64,000 nucleotides of DNA from a virus, in IMG/VR virus record IMGVR_UViG_3300010430_000004, positions 104,537-168,536 of that record. One strand, written 5' to 3'. Positions 42,206 through 49,916 of this stretch are shown here, piece by piece. Made by a program: the position numbers and the translations under genes. Every line of letters begins with the position of its first letter. Within the stretch, counting starts at the first letter, position 1. The notes under the pieces are model-generated. The model saw only the letters and a program-made list of their open reading frames with translations, did no database searches and was not told the origin of the DNA.

Positions 42206-42268
42206 GTAGGCTACGGTGTGGTACCCTCTGTTGGCCAAACACCCAGGTTCGAATCCTGGGTAGCCTGC
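42206..42268 (+). tRNA. tRNA-like element lacking normal D/anticodon arms
   Basis: A canonical T loop (TTCGAAT) is closed by CCAGG/CCTGG, and the flanking AGGCTAC and GTAGCCT make a perfect 7-bp acceptor stem; the pairing extends to GTAGGCTAC/GTAGCCTGC. Between acceptor and T arm there are only 28 bases instead of ~41, so a full D arm plus anticodon arm cannot fit. A GTGTGG/CCAAACAC stem with two bulged A is possible. No CCA end is encoded. It may be a truncated tRNA, or a tRNA mimic in the leader of the 42288 gene. Confidence 0.55.
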
Positions 42269-42287
42269 CCGAATTTTTGGAGGAATT

Positions 42288-42677
42288 ATGGGAATGTTTG
42301 ATAGTTTTTATTTTGCTAAAGATCTATTACCTAAAAATAAAGTAGATGAAAATCACGAATTCCAGACAAAAAGCCTTGGATGTGATCTTGACAAATACTA
42401 TATTGACTCTAATAGAAACGTTACAAGGGTTCCTTTCTTTGAACAAGGCGAAAAAGACCAAGAATTAATCAGGAGATATGAAATTGAGGAAAAAATAAAC
42501 GAAGTAGTTTATGTTCGTTCTCATGTTTTTTACTATGAAAATGAAAACGATCTTTTTGGTAGAAAATATTTAGGAAGTGACGTTCAAGAATATAAAATTG
42601 TAATAAAAGATAATAAATTAGTATATGCTGAAAAAATATTAGACGAAGTTATGGGAGAAGATAATGAAAACCCTTAA
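42288..42677 (+). CDS. Hypothetical protein of the MGMFDS family
   Basis: 129 residues with GGAGG before the ATG. The start MGMFDSFYF, then FQTKSLGC and a Tyr-Ile strand, matches a small protein type seen in phages and bacterial islands (recognised from its opening motif; function unknown). It is the first protein gene after the tRNA-like leader. Confidence 0.72.
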   Translation: MGMFDSFYFAKDLLPKNKVDENHEFQTKSLGCDLDKYYIDSNRNVTRVPFFEQGEKDQELIRRYEIEEKINEVVYVRSHVFYYENENDLFGRKYLGSDVQEYKIVIKDNKLVYAEKILDEVMGEDNENP

Positions 42678-43014
42678 AGAATTATGCGAAGAATCTCTAG
42701 AAAAAAGAACAACAACCCTTTATATGGCTCTTAAAGAAAAGGCTTCCTTTGAAAACAATCAAAGCATTAAAGATCATTTACTCAACCAACTAAATGAGTT
42801 TCAATACAGATTTGAAGTAGGCTATCGAGAAGGTTTTTGGTTTTCTCAGAAATTAAATAAAGAAAAAGATGAAAAAACAGATAAACTTTTAAAGGCTTTA
42901 AATAGCATCGCCCATATTGGTGTGGTAATGGACAATGAAACTGGCCAACAATGGGATTGTGACCCTATTCAAGTAGCACAAGAAGCCCTATCAGAATATG
43001 CGGATATGCCATGA
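42664..43014 (+). CDS. Helical hypothetical protein
   Basis: 116 residues, overlapping by 14 bases. Helical and charged (SLEKRTTTLYMALKEKASF). A central aromatic segment (FRVGY-like: FEVGYREGFWFSQKL). Unknown. Confidence 0.65.
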   Translation: MKTLKELCEESLEKRTTTLYMALKEKASFENNQSIKDHLLNQLNEFQYRFEVGYREGFWFSQKLNKEKDEKTDKLLKALNSIAHIGVVMDNETGQQWDCDPIQVAQEALSEYADMP

Positions 43015-43253
43015 CTTATGAAGAAGCTGTAAAATCAGACAAACCATTTAATAGAAAGAAATATAAAGATGGATGGTATAATATAGATGACAGGGGCTAC
43101 ACCTGCCACATAAGAGATTTATCCATCAGATGTCCAGCCTTTACTGAAGAAGACAAGAAAGCCACTGATTGGCACGTTTGGGATGGAAAAACTTTAACTG
43201 AAATTAGAAAACAACTCAGAGAACAAAGGAAGAAAAATGATAACACTAAATGA
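43011..43253 (+). CDS. Small hypothetical protein
   Basis: 80 residues, ATGA overlap. It reads like the DUF2829-type or Thoeris-anti-like small beta proteins of phages (YEEAVKSDKPFNRKKYKDGW) but without a safe match. It overlaps the Prs-like gene by 17 bases and is therefore part of the NAD operon. Confidence 0.6.
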   Translation: MTYEEAVKSDKPFNRKKYKDGWYNIDDRGYTCHIRDLSIRCPAFTEEDKKATDWHVWDGKTLTEIRKQLREQRKKNDNTK

Positions 43254-44013
43254 GAAGCCAGTAAAAACTGATATGTTTCCAGACAATACTAGCCAGGTAT
43301 GGAAGGTTGAAAATCTTCCACCTAAAGGTTTGGCAGCTAAAGTGGTATGGACTTATTCACATGAAGGTGAATTCATGCAGCTTGCTCAGTTAAGAGCCTT
43401 GCTTCACAAAAATGAAAATCCTGCTTATCTTACTATATGCTATTTACCTTATGGTAGACAAGACAAGGAAATTTCCAATGAAGCTACTTTTGCTTTACAG
43501 CCCTTTGCAGCGTTATTAAACTTTTTAGATTTTAGACACGTTACTATAGTGGACCCTCATTCTACTATTGCCACTGATCTTATATACAACTCTGATGCGT
43601 ATTATCCTATAACCACGATACTTAATCTTATAAGTAAGACAAGTACTGATCTACTTTGTTATCCAGATAAGGGCGCTTTAGGAAAATATGCGTCAATGTT
43701 TGAGATGGACCATGTATATGGTGAAAAAGTAAGAGATCAGTCGAGTGGTTGGATCACGGACTATGCTCTTATCGGCGATGTGAAAGATAAGACGGTTCTA
43801 ATCGTAGATGATATTTGCGATGGTGGAATGACCTTTAAACTTCTAGCAAATGCCTTGATGGAGAATGGCGCAAAGGAGGTAAATCTATATGTATCGCATG
43901 GTCTTTTTTCTAAGGGCCTAAAAACACTTAAAGAAAACAAAATTAATCGGATTTTCACTAAAGAAGGTGAATGTAGTGAGGTCCAAGGAAATATAACTTA
44001 TAGGAGATTATAG
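43237..44013 (+). CDS. prs: Prs-family pyrophosphokinase (possible ADPR-PP synthetase)
   Basis: 258 residues, shorter than bacterial Prs (~315). ATP-binding YGRQDK (72-77), the DPHS strand (107-110) and the phosphoribosyl loop VLIVDDICDGGMT (187-199) are intact. Classical Prs makes PRPP from ribose-5-phosphate. In the phage NARP1 pathway a Prs-family enzyme (Adps) instead pyrophosphorylates ADP-ribose. The gene is two bases upstream of the Nampt-like gene. The family is certain; which substrate it takes is not. Confidence 0.92.
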   Translation: MITLNEKPVKTDMFPDNTSQVWKVENLPPKGLAAKVVWTYSHEGEFMQLAQLRALLHKNENPAYLTICYLPYGRQDKEISNEATFALQPFAALLNFLDFRHVTIVDPHSTIATDLIYNSDAYYPITTILNLISKTSTDLLCYPDKGALGKYASMFEMDHVYGEKVRDQSSGWITDYALIGDVKDKTVLIVDDICDGGMTFKLLANALMENGAKEVNLYVSHGLFSKGLKTLKENKINRIFTKEGECSEVQGNITYRRL

Positions 44014-44015
44014 TT

Positions 44016-45533
44016 ATGAGAGATTTAAATGCAATGTTATTATGTGATTTTTATAAACTGAGCCACAGAGCTCAATACCCAACAGGTACAGAGAAAGTAT
44101 ACTCTACCTGGACCCCAAGAGCCAGCAGAATGAAGGGCGTAGACCATGTAGTCGCTTACGGTTTTCAAGGCTTTATCAAAAAATATCTTATTCAATTTTT
44201 TAACAATGAGTTTTTTAGTAGACCCATTGCAGAAATTACCGAACAATATTCTAGAATTATAAAAGGAACGCTAGGCGTAGAAGAGCCTGATTTTTCTCAT
44301 ATAGTTGCTTTACATAAACTTGGATATTTGCCGATTAAAATTAAAGCCCTTCCAGAAGGTACAAAAACCCCTCTAAGAGTTCCAATGATGACTATTCAAA
44401 ACACTCACAAAGATTTTGCTTGGTTGACAAATTACTTAGAGACTCTTGCCTCTTGTGAATTGTGGCAAGCCTGCACTAGTGCAACTATTGCTGACCAATA
44501 CCGTCAGATATTAGACAAATATGCCAACAAAACTGTAGGAAATACAGAGTTTGTTCAATTTCAAGGTCACGATTTTTCCATGCGTGGAATGAGCAGCTTA
44601 GAATCTGCTATGATCAGTGGTTCTGGACATTTACTAAGCTTTGCTGGTACTGATACCATTCCAGCTGTTAGTTATCTTGAAGAATATTATAATGCTGACG
44701 TAACTAAAGAATTAGTTGGTACAAGCATTCCAGCTACTGAGCACTCTGTTCAATGTGCTTATGGCAATGATGATCTTTACCTTAAAAGAATGATGACTGA
44801 GGTTTATCCTACTGGGCCAGTAAGTATCGTGTCTGACGGATATGATTTTTGGGATGTTATTGGTAGAGTTTTGCCTAGCCTTAAAGAAGATATTCTTGCT
44901 CGTGGTGGAGATCGTGGTCCAGAATTTTTGGATAAAGTAGTTATTCGACCTGATTCTGGTGATCCTGTAAAAATCGTATGTGGAGATCCATCAATAGGGG
45001 CTTTGATTAAAGATTTGGAAATATATTCAAAAGAAGATGAAATGATAGCAAAGGGTGCTGTTGAATGTCTATGGGATATTTTTGGTGGACACGTCAATGA
45101 ACAAGGTTATAAGGTTCTTAACCCTAAAATTGGTCTAATTTATGGAGATGCCATTACACTCAATCGTTGCGAAGAGATTTGTAAACAATTAGAAGCCAAA
45201 GGCTTTGCAAGCACTAACGTAGTGTTTGGTATTGGAAGCTACACTTACCAATATAACACCAGAGATACTTTTGGGTTCGCTCTTAAGAGCACTCTTTGCG
45301 TTATTGACGGAGATGAGAAACAAATTTTTAAAGACCCTAAAACTGATAATGGCATTAAAAAGAGCCAAAAAGGTCGGGTAGTAGTTCTTGAAAAGGATGG
45401 TGAGCTTACTTTTATGGATGGCCTATCTCTTGAAGATAAAATGAGCAAGGATCTTTTAAAGACAGTTTTTTGTGACGGTAAACTTGTAATTGACCAAAAA
45501 TTGGAAGATATTCGAGAAAGAGTAAGAAAGTGA
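44016..45533 (+). CDS. nadV: Nicotinamide phosphoribosyltransferase family (Nampt/Namat)
   Basis: 505 residues, full length for Nampt. Key residues align with human NAMPT: D213 (GTDT), H243 (ATEHS, the catalytic His), R311 and D313 (IRPDSGDP), and the late GIGSYTYQ stretch. Nampt joins nicotinamide to PRPP to make NMN. The NARP1 version (Namat) joins nicotinamide to ADPR-PP to give NAD+ in one step. No NMN adenylyltransferase was recognised in the window, which favours the one-step route, though it could lie outside. Confidence 0.93.
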   Translation: MRDLNAMLLCDFYKLSHRAQYPTGTEKVYSTWTPRASRMKGVDHVVAYGFQGFIKKYLIQFFNNEFFSRPIAEITEQYSRIIKGTLGVEEPDFSHIVALHKLGYLPIKIKALPEGTKTPLRVPMMTIQNTHKDFAWLTNYLETLASCELWQACTSATIADQYRQILDKYANKTVGNTEFVQFQGHDFSMRGMSSLESAMISGSGHLLSFAGTDTIPAVSYLEEYYNADVTKELVGTSIPATEHSVQCAYGNDDLYLKRMMTEVYPTGPVSIVSDGYDFWDVIGRVLPSLKEDILARGGDRGPEFLDKVVIRPDSGDPVKIVCGDPSIGALIKDLEIYSKEDEMIAKGAVECLWDIFGGHVNEQGYKVLNPKIGLIYGDAITLNRCEEICKQLEAKGFASTNVVFGIGSYTYQYNTRDTFGFALKSTLCVIDGDEKQIFKDPKTDNGIKKSQKGRVVVLEKDGELTFMDGLSLEDKMSKDLLKTVFCDGKLVIDQKLEDIRERVRK

Positions 45534-45970
45534 TAGTTGAAGAAATTCAAGGAAATCTTTTAGATACAACCGTGAGCGCAATTGCTCACGGTGTTAATTG
45601 TCAAAATACTATGGGTAGTGGAGTAGCTAAGGCCTTGTTTACCAAATGGCCTGAGATTAAATCTAAATACCATGATTTTTGCAACATGAATGGCCCATCT
45701 CACAGATTAAGCCAAGTTCAGGCCGTGAATACTGATGATAAAACTATATTGAATTGCTTTACTCAAGAGTGGTATGGTTATGATGGCAGAAAATATGTCA
45801 GCTATGATGCTATCTATGAGTGTTTCAATTTTATTTCTCAGTTTTATGACGAAGTAGCTATTCCAAAAATAGGCTGTGGCCTAGCAGGTGGTGATTGGAA
45901 TGTTGTCAAAGAAATAATAAATTCTGCTACTGGCAGCGACTGTAAAGTTTACGTTTATTATTTAAAATAA
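45530..45970 (+). CDS. Macrodomain (ADP-ribose-binding/hydrolase) protein
   Basis: 146 residues from a GTG overlapping the Nampt stop. A lone macrodomain: GNLLDT, HGVNCQNTMGSGVAKAL and IPKIGCGLAGGDW, the layout of Poa1p-type ADP-ribose-1''-phosphate processing and of de-ADP-ribosylating macrodomains. It should bind ADP-ribose. Its place as third gene of the NAD operon suggests it feeds ADP-ribose to the Prs-like enzyme or clears ADP-ribosyl marks. The reaction is inferred. Confidence 0.88.
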   Translation: MIVEEIQGNLLDTTVSAIAHGVNCQNTMGSGVAKALFTKWPEIKSKYHDFCNMNGPSHRLSQVQAVNTDDKTILNCFTQEWYGYDGRKYVSYDAIYECFNFISQFYDEVAIPKIGCGLAGGDWNVVKEIINSATGSDCKVYVYYLK

Positions 45971-45975
45971 AAAAT

Positions 45976-46004
45976 TTGCTTTTCTGTACGTTTCATGTTA
46001 TATT
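45976..46004 (+). promoter_or_regulatory. Phage promoter, class TTGCTT-17-TATATT
   Basis: TTGCTT, 17 bases, TATATT with CATGT before the -10; the leader AAATTTAACTTAGGAG resembles that of other promoters. The -35 is the closest of the set to sigma-70 TTGACA. Confidence 0.85.
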
Positions 46005-46025
46005 AAATTTAACTTAGGAGATTGC

Positions 46026-46283
46026 ATGAAATTCTACCACGTTACAACTAACCACGTTTACCTACAAAAAGTAGGTTTCATGGAAAAAGGCATGATGTTT
46101 ACTACAGACCTTGCCTATGCCAAACAACAATTAAAATCTAAGAGAAAAGGCTTAAACAAAATGCAACCCATGATTGTTTCTATTGAAATGATTGATTCAG
46201 CATTTGAAAGAACTAAAGCTAAAAAAGAAACTTATAAAAATATTGTAATGTTCCTTTCACATATAGAGGTTCTTAATGTTTGA
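46026..46283 (+). CDS. Small protein with weak ADP-ribosyltransferase-like start
   Basis: 85 residues, first after a promoter. KFYHVTTNHVYLQKVGFMEK then GMMFTTDLAYAKQQL resembles the first strands of ART-fold proteins (YHVT ... G ... FTTD ... A). It is shorter than usual ART domains and a catalytic Glu cannot be assigned. It sits beside the NAD operon, which makes the idea worth testing; the family remains unproved. Confidence 0.6.
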   Translation: MKFYHVTTNHVYLQKVGFMEKGMMFTTDLAYAKQQLKSKRKGLNKMQPMIVSIEMIDSAFERTKAKKETYKNIVMFLSHIEVLNV

Positions 46284-46560
46284 TTTATACCCAACAGATT
46301 ATCACATGACTGTTTATAGAAACCCTAAAGGCAGTTCTAGTGGGCTAGATTATTCTTTTTATTTAAGCAACCATGACGGTGCTTCTAGACTTATGAATCT
46401 TACAGACTTGTCGATGGATGAAATCGAAGGTATTGTTGGCCGATTTAGGCAAAACCACGAAAGAGCAGGAAAATTAAAAGGCGAAGTATTTGTTTATATG
46501 GATGGCCTTGTTAGAATCAAACATCACTTTACTAAAAAAATTATATGGGAGAACAGATAA
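46276..46560 (+). CDS. Hypothetical protein
   Basis: 94 residues, 8-base overlap. Mixed alpha/beta (DYSFYLSNHDGASRLMNLTD). No family is recognised. Confidence 0.65.
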   Translation: MFDLYPTDYHMTVYRNPKGSSSGLDYSFYLSNHDGASRLMNLTDLSMDEIEGIVGRFRQNHERAGKLKGEVFVYMDGLVRIKHHFTKKIIWENR

Positions 46561-46724
46561 TGCTATATTTAGGACACGTTTCGGTTTGGTTTTTTATAAT
46601 TCTTTTATTGCTAATCTCAAAAATTGTAAAACTAAAAAAAGGAAATGCTTTAATTGCTTGCTTGGTTTTTGGTATGATTTTTGCTGTACCAAGCTGTACA
46701 ATTCAACTGGTTTTTGGAGGATAA
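46560..46724 (+). CDS. Two-segment membrane microprotein
   Basis: 54 residues in a TAATG overlap. Segments VWFFIILLLLISKIV and LIACLVFGMIFAV joined by a basic loop, much like the microprotein at 30389 in size and topology. Upstream of the ligase gene. Unknown. Confidence 0.65.
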   Translation: MLYLGHVSVWFFIILLLLISKIVKLKKGNALIACLVFGMIFAVPSCTIQLVFGG

Positions 46725-46725
46725 A

Positions 46726-47922
46726 ATGAGAACAATTAATTTAGATCAAAACGACAATGCTGATATTACAAAATTTCCAACCCTATACAAGCAAACCACT
46801 ACTGGAAAAATCCAACAGTGGCAGGTTCAAGTTTTTGGAAACGGAGTGACCTCTACTTATGGTCAAGTAGATGGCAAGCTTCAAGAAACTACTGACATTG
46901 TTAAATCTGGAAAAAATATAGGAAAAGCAAACGAAACTACCCCTGAAGAACAAGCAGGGCTCAAGGCTCAACAGCTTTTTGATAAAAAAGTAAAAGAGGG
47001 ATATGTTACAGATATCACCCTTGCTCAACAAAATGCTAACAACCTTGAAGGTGTCGAGCCTATGCTGGCCTTTGATGCTGAAAAGAAAAAGAAATATATG
47101 ACTTTTCCAGGAACAGGTCAGCCAAAACTAGATGGCTTTAGGTGTATAGCAGTTATTCAAAATGGAAAATGCCAACTATACACTCGTACTCAAAAACCTA
47201 TCAATACGCTTCCTCATATAGTTCAAGAATTAGAACAAGTGTTTGGTACAGCAAAATCTATAGTTTTGGATGGAGAACTTTATAATCACGAATTGAAAAA
47301 TGATTTTGAAAAGATTTGCTCCTATATTAAAAGAGACGAAGTACATGAGAATCACGAAATTATTCAGTACCATATCTATGATCATGTTTCCGAAGGGACT
47401 CACCATCAAAGATATTCCATGGTTAACGCTGCTTTAAATATAAGAATGGTACCTTGTATGTTTTTGAAAACAGTAGAAACAGTTACAGTTAACTCTGAAC
47501 AAGAATTAGAGGCTTTTTTCCACAAATGTTTAGCAGATGGCTATGAAGGCGCAATGTATCGTCATCCTGAAATGGAATATGAACACAAACGATCAGCTGG
47601 TTTACTCAAAATTAAAGTTTTTGAAGACGCTGAGTTCGAAGTTACTGGTGTTCAAGAAGGCACTGGTAAACTCATGGGCCAAGCAGGGGCTATCCTTGTT
47701 AAGGACTCTGACGGAAAAGAATTTAAAGCCAAACTAAAAAGTCTTACGGATAGCAACGGCAAACGTGTAGAAAGCAAAGAAGACTATCAAGCAAGATGCG
47801 CTGATTGGCTAGTCAATATTGAAAACTATATAGGAAAAATGATTACTGTTCAATATCAGGGCAAAACCAAACACGGAATTCCACGGTTTCCTATAGCCCT
47901 TAGAATCAGGGAGGCAGAATGA
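46726..47922 (+). CDS. ATP-dependent DNA ligase with WGR domain
   Basis: 398 residues from the ATG behind GGAGG; the frame extends upstream but that would overlap the microprotein. Residues ~15-95 are WGR-like (TLYKQTTTGKIQQWQVQVFG, then TYGQVDGK), a nucleic-acid-binding module best known from PARPs. The nucleotidyltransferase core has K134 in PKLDGFR, VLDGELY, EGAMYR and LLKIK, followed by an OB domain. It seals nicks during replication and repair. Confidence 0.92.
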   Translation: MRTINLDQNDNADITKFPTLYKQTTTGKIQQWQVQVFGNGVTSTYGQVDGKLQETTDIVKSGKNIGKANETTPEEQAGLKAQQLFDKKVKEGYVTDITLAQQNANNLEGVEPMLAFDAEKKKKYMTFPGTGQPKLDGFRCIAVIQNGKCQLYTRTQKPINTLPHIVQELEQVFGTAKSIVLDGELYNHELKNDFEKICSYIKRDEVHENHEIIQYHIYDHVSEGTHHQRYSMVNAALNIRMVPCMFLKTVETVTVNSEQELEAFFHKCLADGYEGAMYRHPEMEYEHKRSAGLLKIKVFEDAEFEVTGVQEGTGKLMGQAGAILVKDSDGKEFKAKLKSLTDSNGKRVESKEDYQARCADWLVNIENYIGKMITVQYQGKTKHGIPRFPIALRIREAE

Positions 47923-48128
47923 ATGAAATTTTAAAAGCAATCCAAGACAATAAAACTGTTATAAGCTATGTGCCATCTAGATTTGCTGATAAATTTAATA
48001 GTTTAACTTGGGATCGTCATACCTGTCAGAAAATACACATGGCTTATAAAATAGCTGCTGGTGGCGTTATTGTTAAAAATATACCAACAAAAGTTCAACT
48101 ATCTAAATTTGTGGAGTATACTAAATGA
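47919..48128 (+). CDS. Small hypothetical protein
   Basis: 69 residues, ATGA overlap with the ligase. Basic, mixed. No family is recognised. Confidence 0.6.
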   Translation: MNEILKAIQDNKTVISYVPSRFADKFNSLTWDRHTCQKIHMAYKIAAGGVIVKNIPTKVQLSKFVEYTK

Positions 48129-48499
48129 AATTTTTTAATAGATTTTCTTATTATAGAGACAAAAATGAAGACGTTTATGTAAACTTGGGCGTTTCTTGGA
48201 TCTGGGATAGATACGTTAATGTAGTGCCTTCTCAGGAAACTCAAAGTTTCCTATCTAAAGTTGGCTGGGGTGGACCCAAAGGGAAAGGGATCAGTAGAAC
48301 TTTTACTTTTTATTTATATACTAGAAAATATGTCAGAATGTTTACTATTGATTTTAGCACTATTGAAAGGCCGTGGACAACTGAAGAATTAAAAAGCGCA
48401 CCGACTGAAATGGATAAATATAATGAGAGAATGAAAACTGTTAGAGAACTATCCAAAAGACTGGGAAGACACAAAAAAACTTCAAATAATGATATTTAA
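48125..48499 (+). CDS. Hypothetical basic protein
   Basis: 124 residues, ATGA overlap. Beta-rich, aromatic and basic (RTFTFYLYTRKYVRMFTIDF). Unknown; could bind nucleic acid. Confidence 0.65.
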   Translation: MKFFNRFSYYRDKNEDVYVNLGVSWIWDRYVNVVPSQETQSFLSKVGWGGPKGKGISRTFTFYLYTRKYVRMFTIDFSTIERPWTTEELKSAPTEMDKYNERMKTVRELSKRLGRHKKTSNNDI

Positions 48500-48504
48500 T
48501 TATT

Positions 48505-48588
48505 ATGAATAAAGAAAAGATAACAGAATCTAAATGGTGGAAGCGACAATTTGCTTATCACTATAAGAAATTTGGGGTTTGGTACTGA
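48505..48588 (+). CDS. Basic microprotein
   Basis: 27 residues ending in a TGATG overlap with the next gene. Lys/Trp/Tyr-rich (KWWKRQFAYHYKKFGVWY). Support is its fit in the gap and coupled end; the ribosome site is weak. Confidence 0.4.
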   Translation: MNKEKITESKWWKRQFAYHYKKFGVWY

Positions 48589-49406
48589 TGAAATTTAAAA
48601 AAGAAAACAATACTAGGCGTTATGTCTGGGTAGATCAATACGGAATTATTGGACACGCTTACCCTGGAGGGGTAGAAGGTGGAGATTCTGTTTGCTGGAA
48701 TGGACATTATAAGTATTTTTCTGAAATTGATGATGGCGTTTCTATGAGGGAAACCTTTGAAGTAGCCTTTGGAGGCTATGTTCGTCACCCACATCATCAC
48801 CCAATATACAATCGCTTTGGCTCTTATTATGAAAACGCTTATATGGGAGTTATTTCTCGTGACCAAAAGACTGGTGTTTTATTGGGCCTAATTGCCGAAA
48901 AAGATAGAATTGGAATGCTTAGACTAATAGCAAATTGGGCACTAAAGGGCTTTTTATTTAGCAACAATGTCGTCCACAATGGCGTAGAGCCCTCTGAGAC
49001 TAAATTCAATCTTATTAAATTTTTCTATAATCCTGAAGATAAAGAAAAAGGAATAAAAAGGACAAACCATTATCACATTCCAGGCTTTACTGGGCCAAAT
49101 ATGTGGCAGATGGCCCTTAGAGGTTTTGGGGTGTTTTCATGGTTATTTTGGCCAATCTTGTTCTTTCTAGATCTGCATATACTTTTAGATACTGGCTTTG
49201 AAAACGCTGATACTGATGACGATTCTATTAATTATCTTGGAAGATTGCACGTAGCTAAAACTATAGTGCCAACACCTATTAGTTGGTTGGCTGTTAAACT
49301 TCTAGATAAAGAAGAATTAAAACAAGAATTAGCTACATATTGGATTGGCTGGAGAGATAACCCTGGAATGTATGACATTCACGCAAAGGCTATTGATGCA
49401 CTCTAA
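48588..49406 (+). CDS. Hypothetical protein with one membrane-like segment
   Basis: 272 residues. A His/Tyr-rich N-terminal half (YVRHPHHHPIYNRFGSYYEN), then a hydrophobic stretch (FGVFSWLFWPILFFLDLHIL) near residue 190. No family is recognised. Similar unassigned proteins with a HPHHHP-like patch occur in other large phages to my knowledge, but I cannot name one. Confidence 0.7.
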   Translation: MKFKKENNTRRYVWVDQYGIIGHAYPGGVEGGDSVCWNGHYKYFSEIDDGVSMRETFEVAFGGYVRHPHHHPIYNRFGSYYENAYMGVISRDQKTGVLLGLIAEKDRIGMLRLIANWALKGFLFSNNVVHNGVEPSETKFNLIKFFYNPEDKEKGIKRTNHYHIPGFTGPNMWQMALRGFGVFSWLFWPILFFLDLHILLDTGFENADTDDDSINYLGRLHVAKTIVPTPISWLAVKLLDKEELKQELATYWIGWRDNPGMYDIHAKAIDAL

Positions 49407-49731
49407 AACTGTTCTTCTTATTGATGACGCTCGTGATGAAGGCCATAAAAAGATACATAGGCGAGTAGATATTATTGCCAGAAATTATTGGACAGGCATT
49501 GAATGTCTTAAGTTAAGAAAATGGGACTTATTGCTTCTTGATCACGACTTAAATAGCTTTGAAGACATTGCTGATGCTACTACTGAAAAGACTGGCTATG
49601 ATATTATGTGTTTTCTTGAGCAAAATCCAGAATACTTGCCTAAGAAAATAGAACTAGTCACTTCAAACCCTGCTGGAAGAAAAAATATGCAATTAGCTAT
49701 TGATGCTATTAAAAGAAGAGGGCTGTTGTGA
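49396..49731 (+). CDS. Cyclic-phosphate-processing receiver-like (cpREC) protein
   Basis: 111 residues from the ATG overlapping the previous gene by 11 bases. A compact receiver fold: VLLIDDARDE, LLLLDHDLNSFED and a late VTSNPAGRKNMQLAI. The DHDLN and SNP-x-G motifs mark the receiver-like family that is predicted to process cyclic phosphates at RNA ends and is found in phages. There is no partner kinase, so two-component signalling is unlikely. Confidence 0.75.
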   Translation: MHSKTVLLIDDARDEGHKKIHRRVDIIARNYWTGIECLKLRKWDLLLLDHDLNSFEDIADATTEKTGYDIMCFLEQNPEYLPKKIELVTSNPAGRKNMQLAIDAIKRRGLL

Positions 49732-49916
49732 GACTGGGTAGGGTAGAAATTGGCAAAACTGTCTGGGTTGCTAAGAAAATTAAAGAGCCATTTATAGCCC
49801 TATATAAAGGCAGCTGTGGTTGTATATTTCTTGATCTATTTTTTGCTACATTTTATATTACTTGGTTGGGAAATGAGTGTTATGATATTATTAAAAATAA
49901 AGGAGAAAATCAATGA
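49728..49916 (+). CDS. Small membrane-type protein
   Basis: 62 residues from a GTG overlapping the previous TGA. A hydrophobic centre (CIFLDLFFATFYITWLG) between charged ends. Probably one membrane pass. Unknown. Confidence 0.55.
   Translation: MRLGRVEIGKTVWVAKKIKEPFIALYKGSCGCIFLDLFFATFYITWLGNECYDIIKNKGENQ

Noticed and set aside
42200-42275. Ordinary cloverleaf tRNA
   Set aside because: Acceptor and T arms are perfect, but the 28-base interval cannot hold both D and anticodon arms, and no anticodon loop with T33 and a 5-bp stem could be drawn.
46026-46283. DarT-type toxin
   Set aside because: Only the opening motif resembles ART proteins; it is too short and lacks an assignable catalytic Glu, so it is kept as a hypothesis only.
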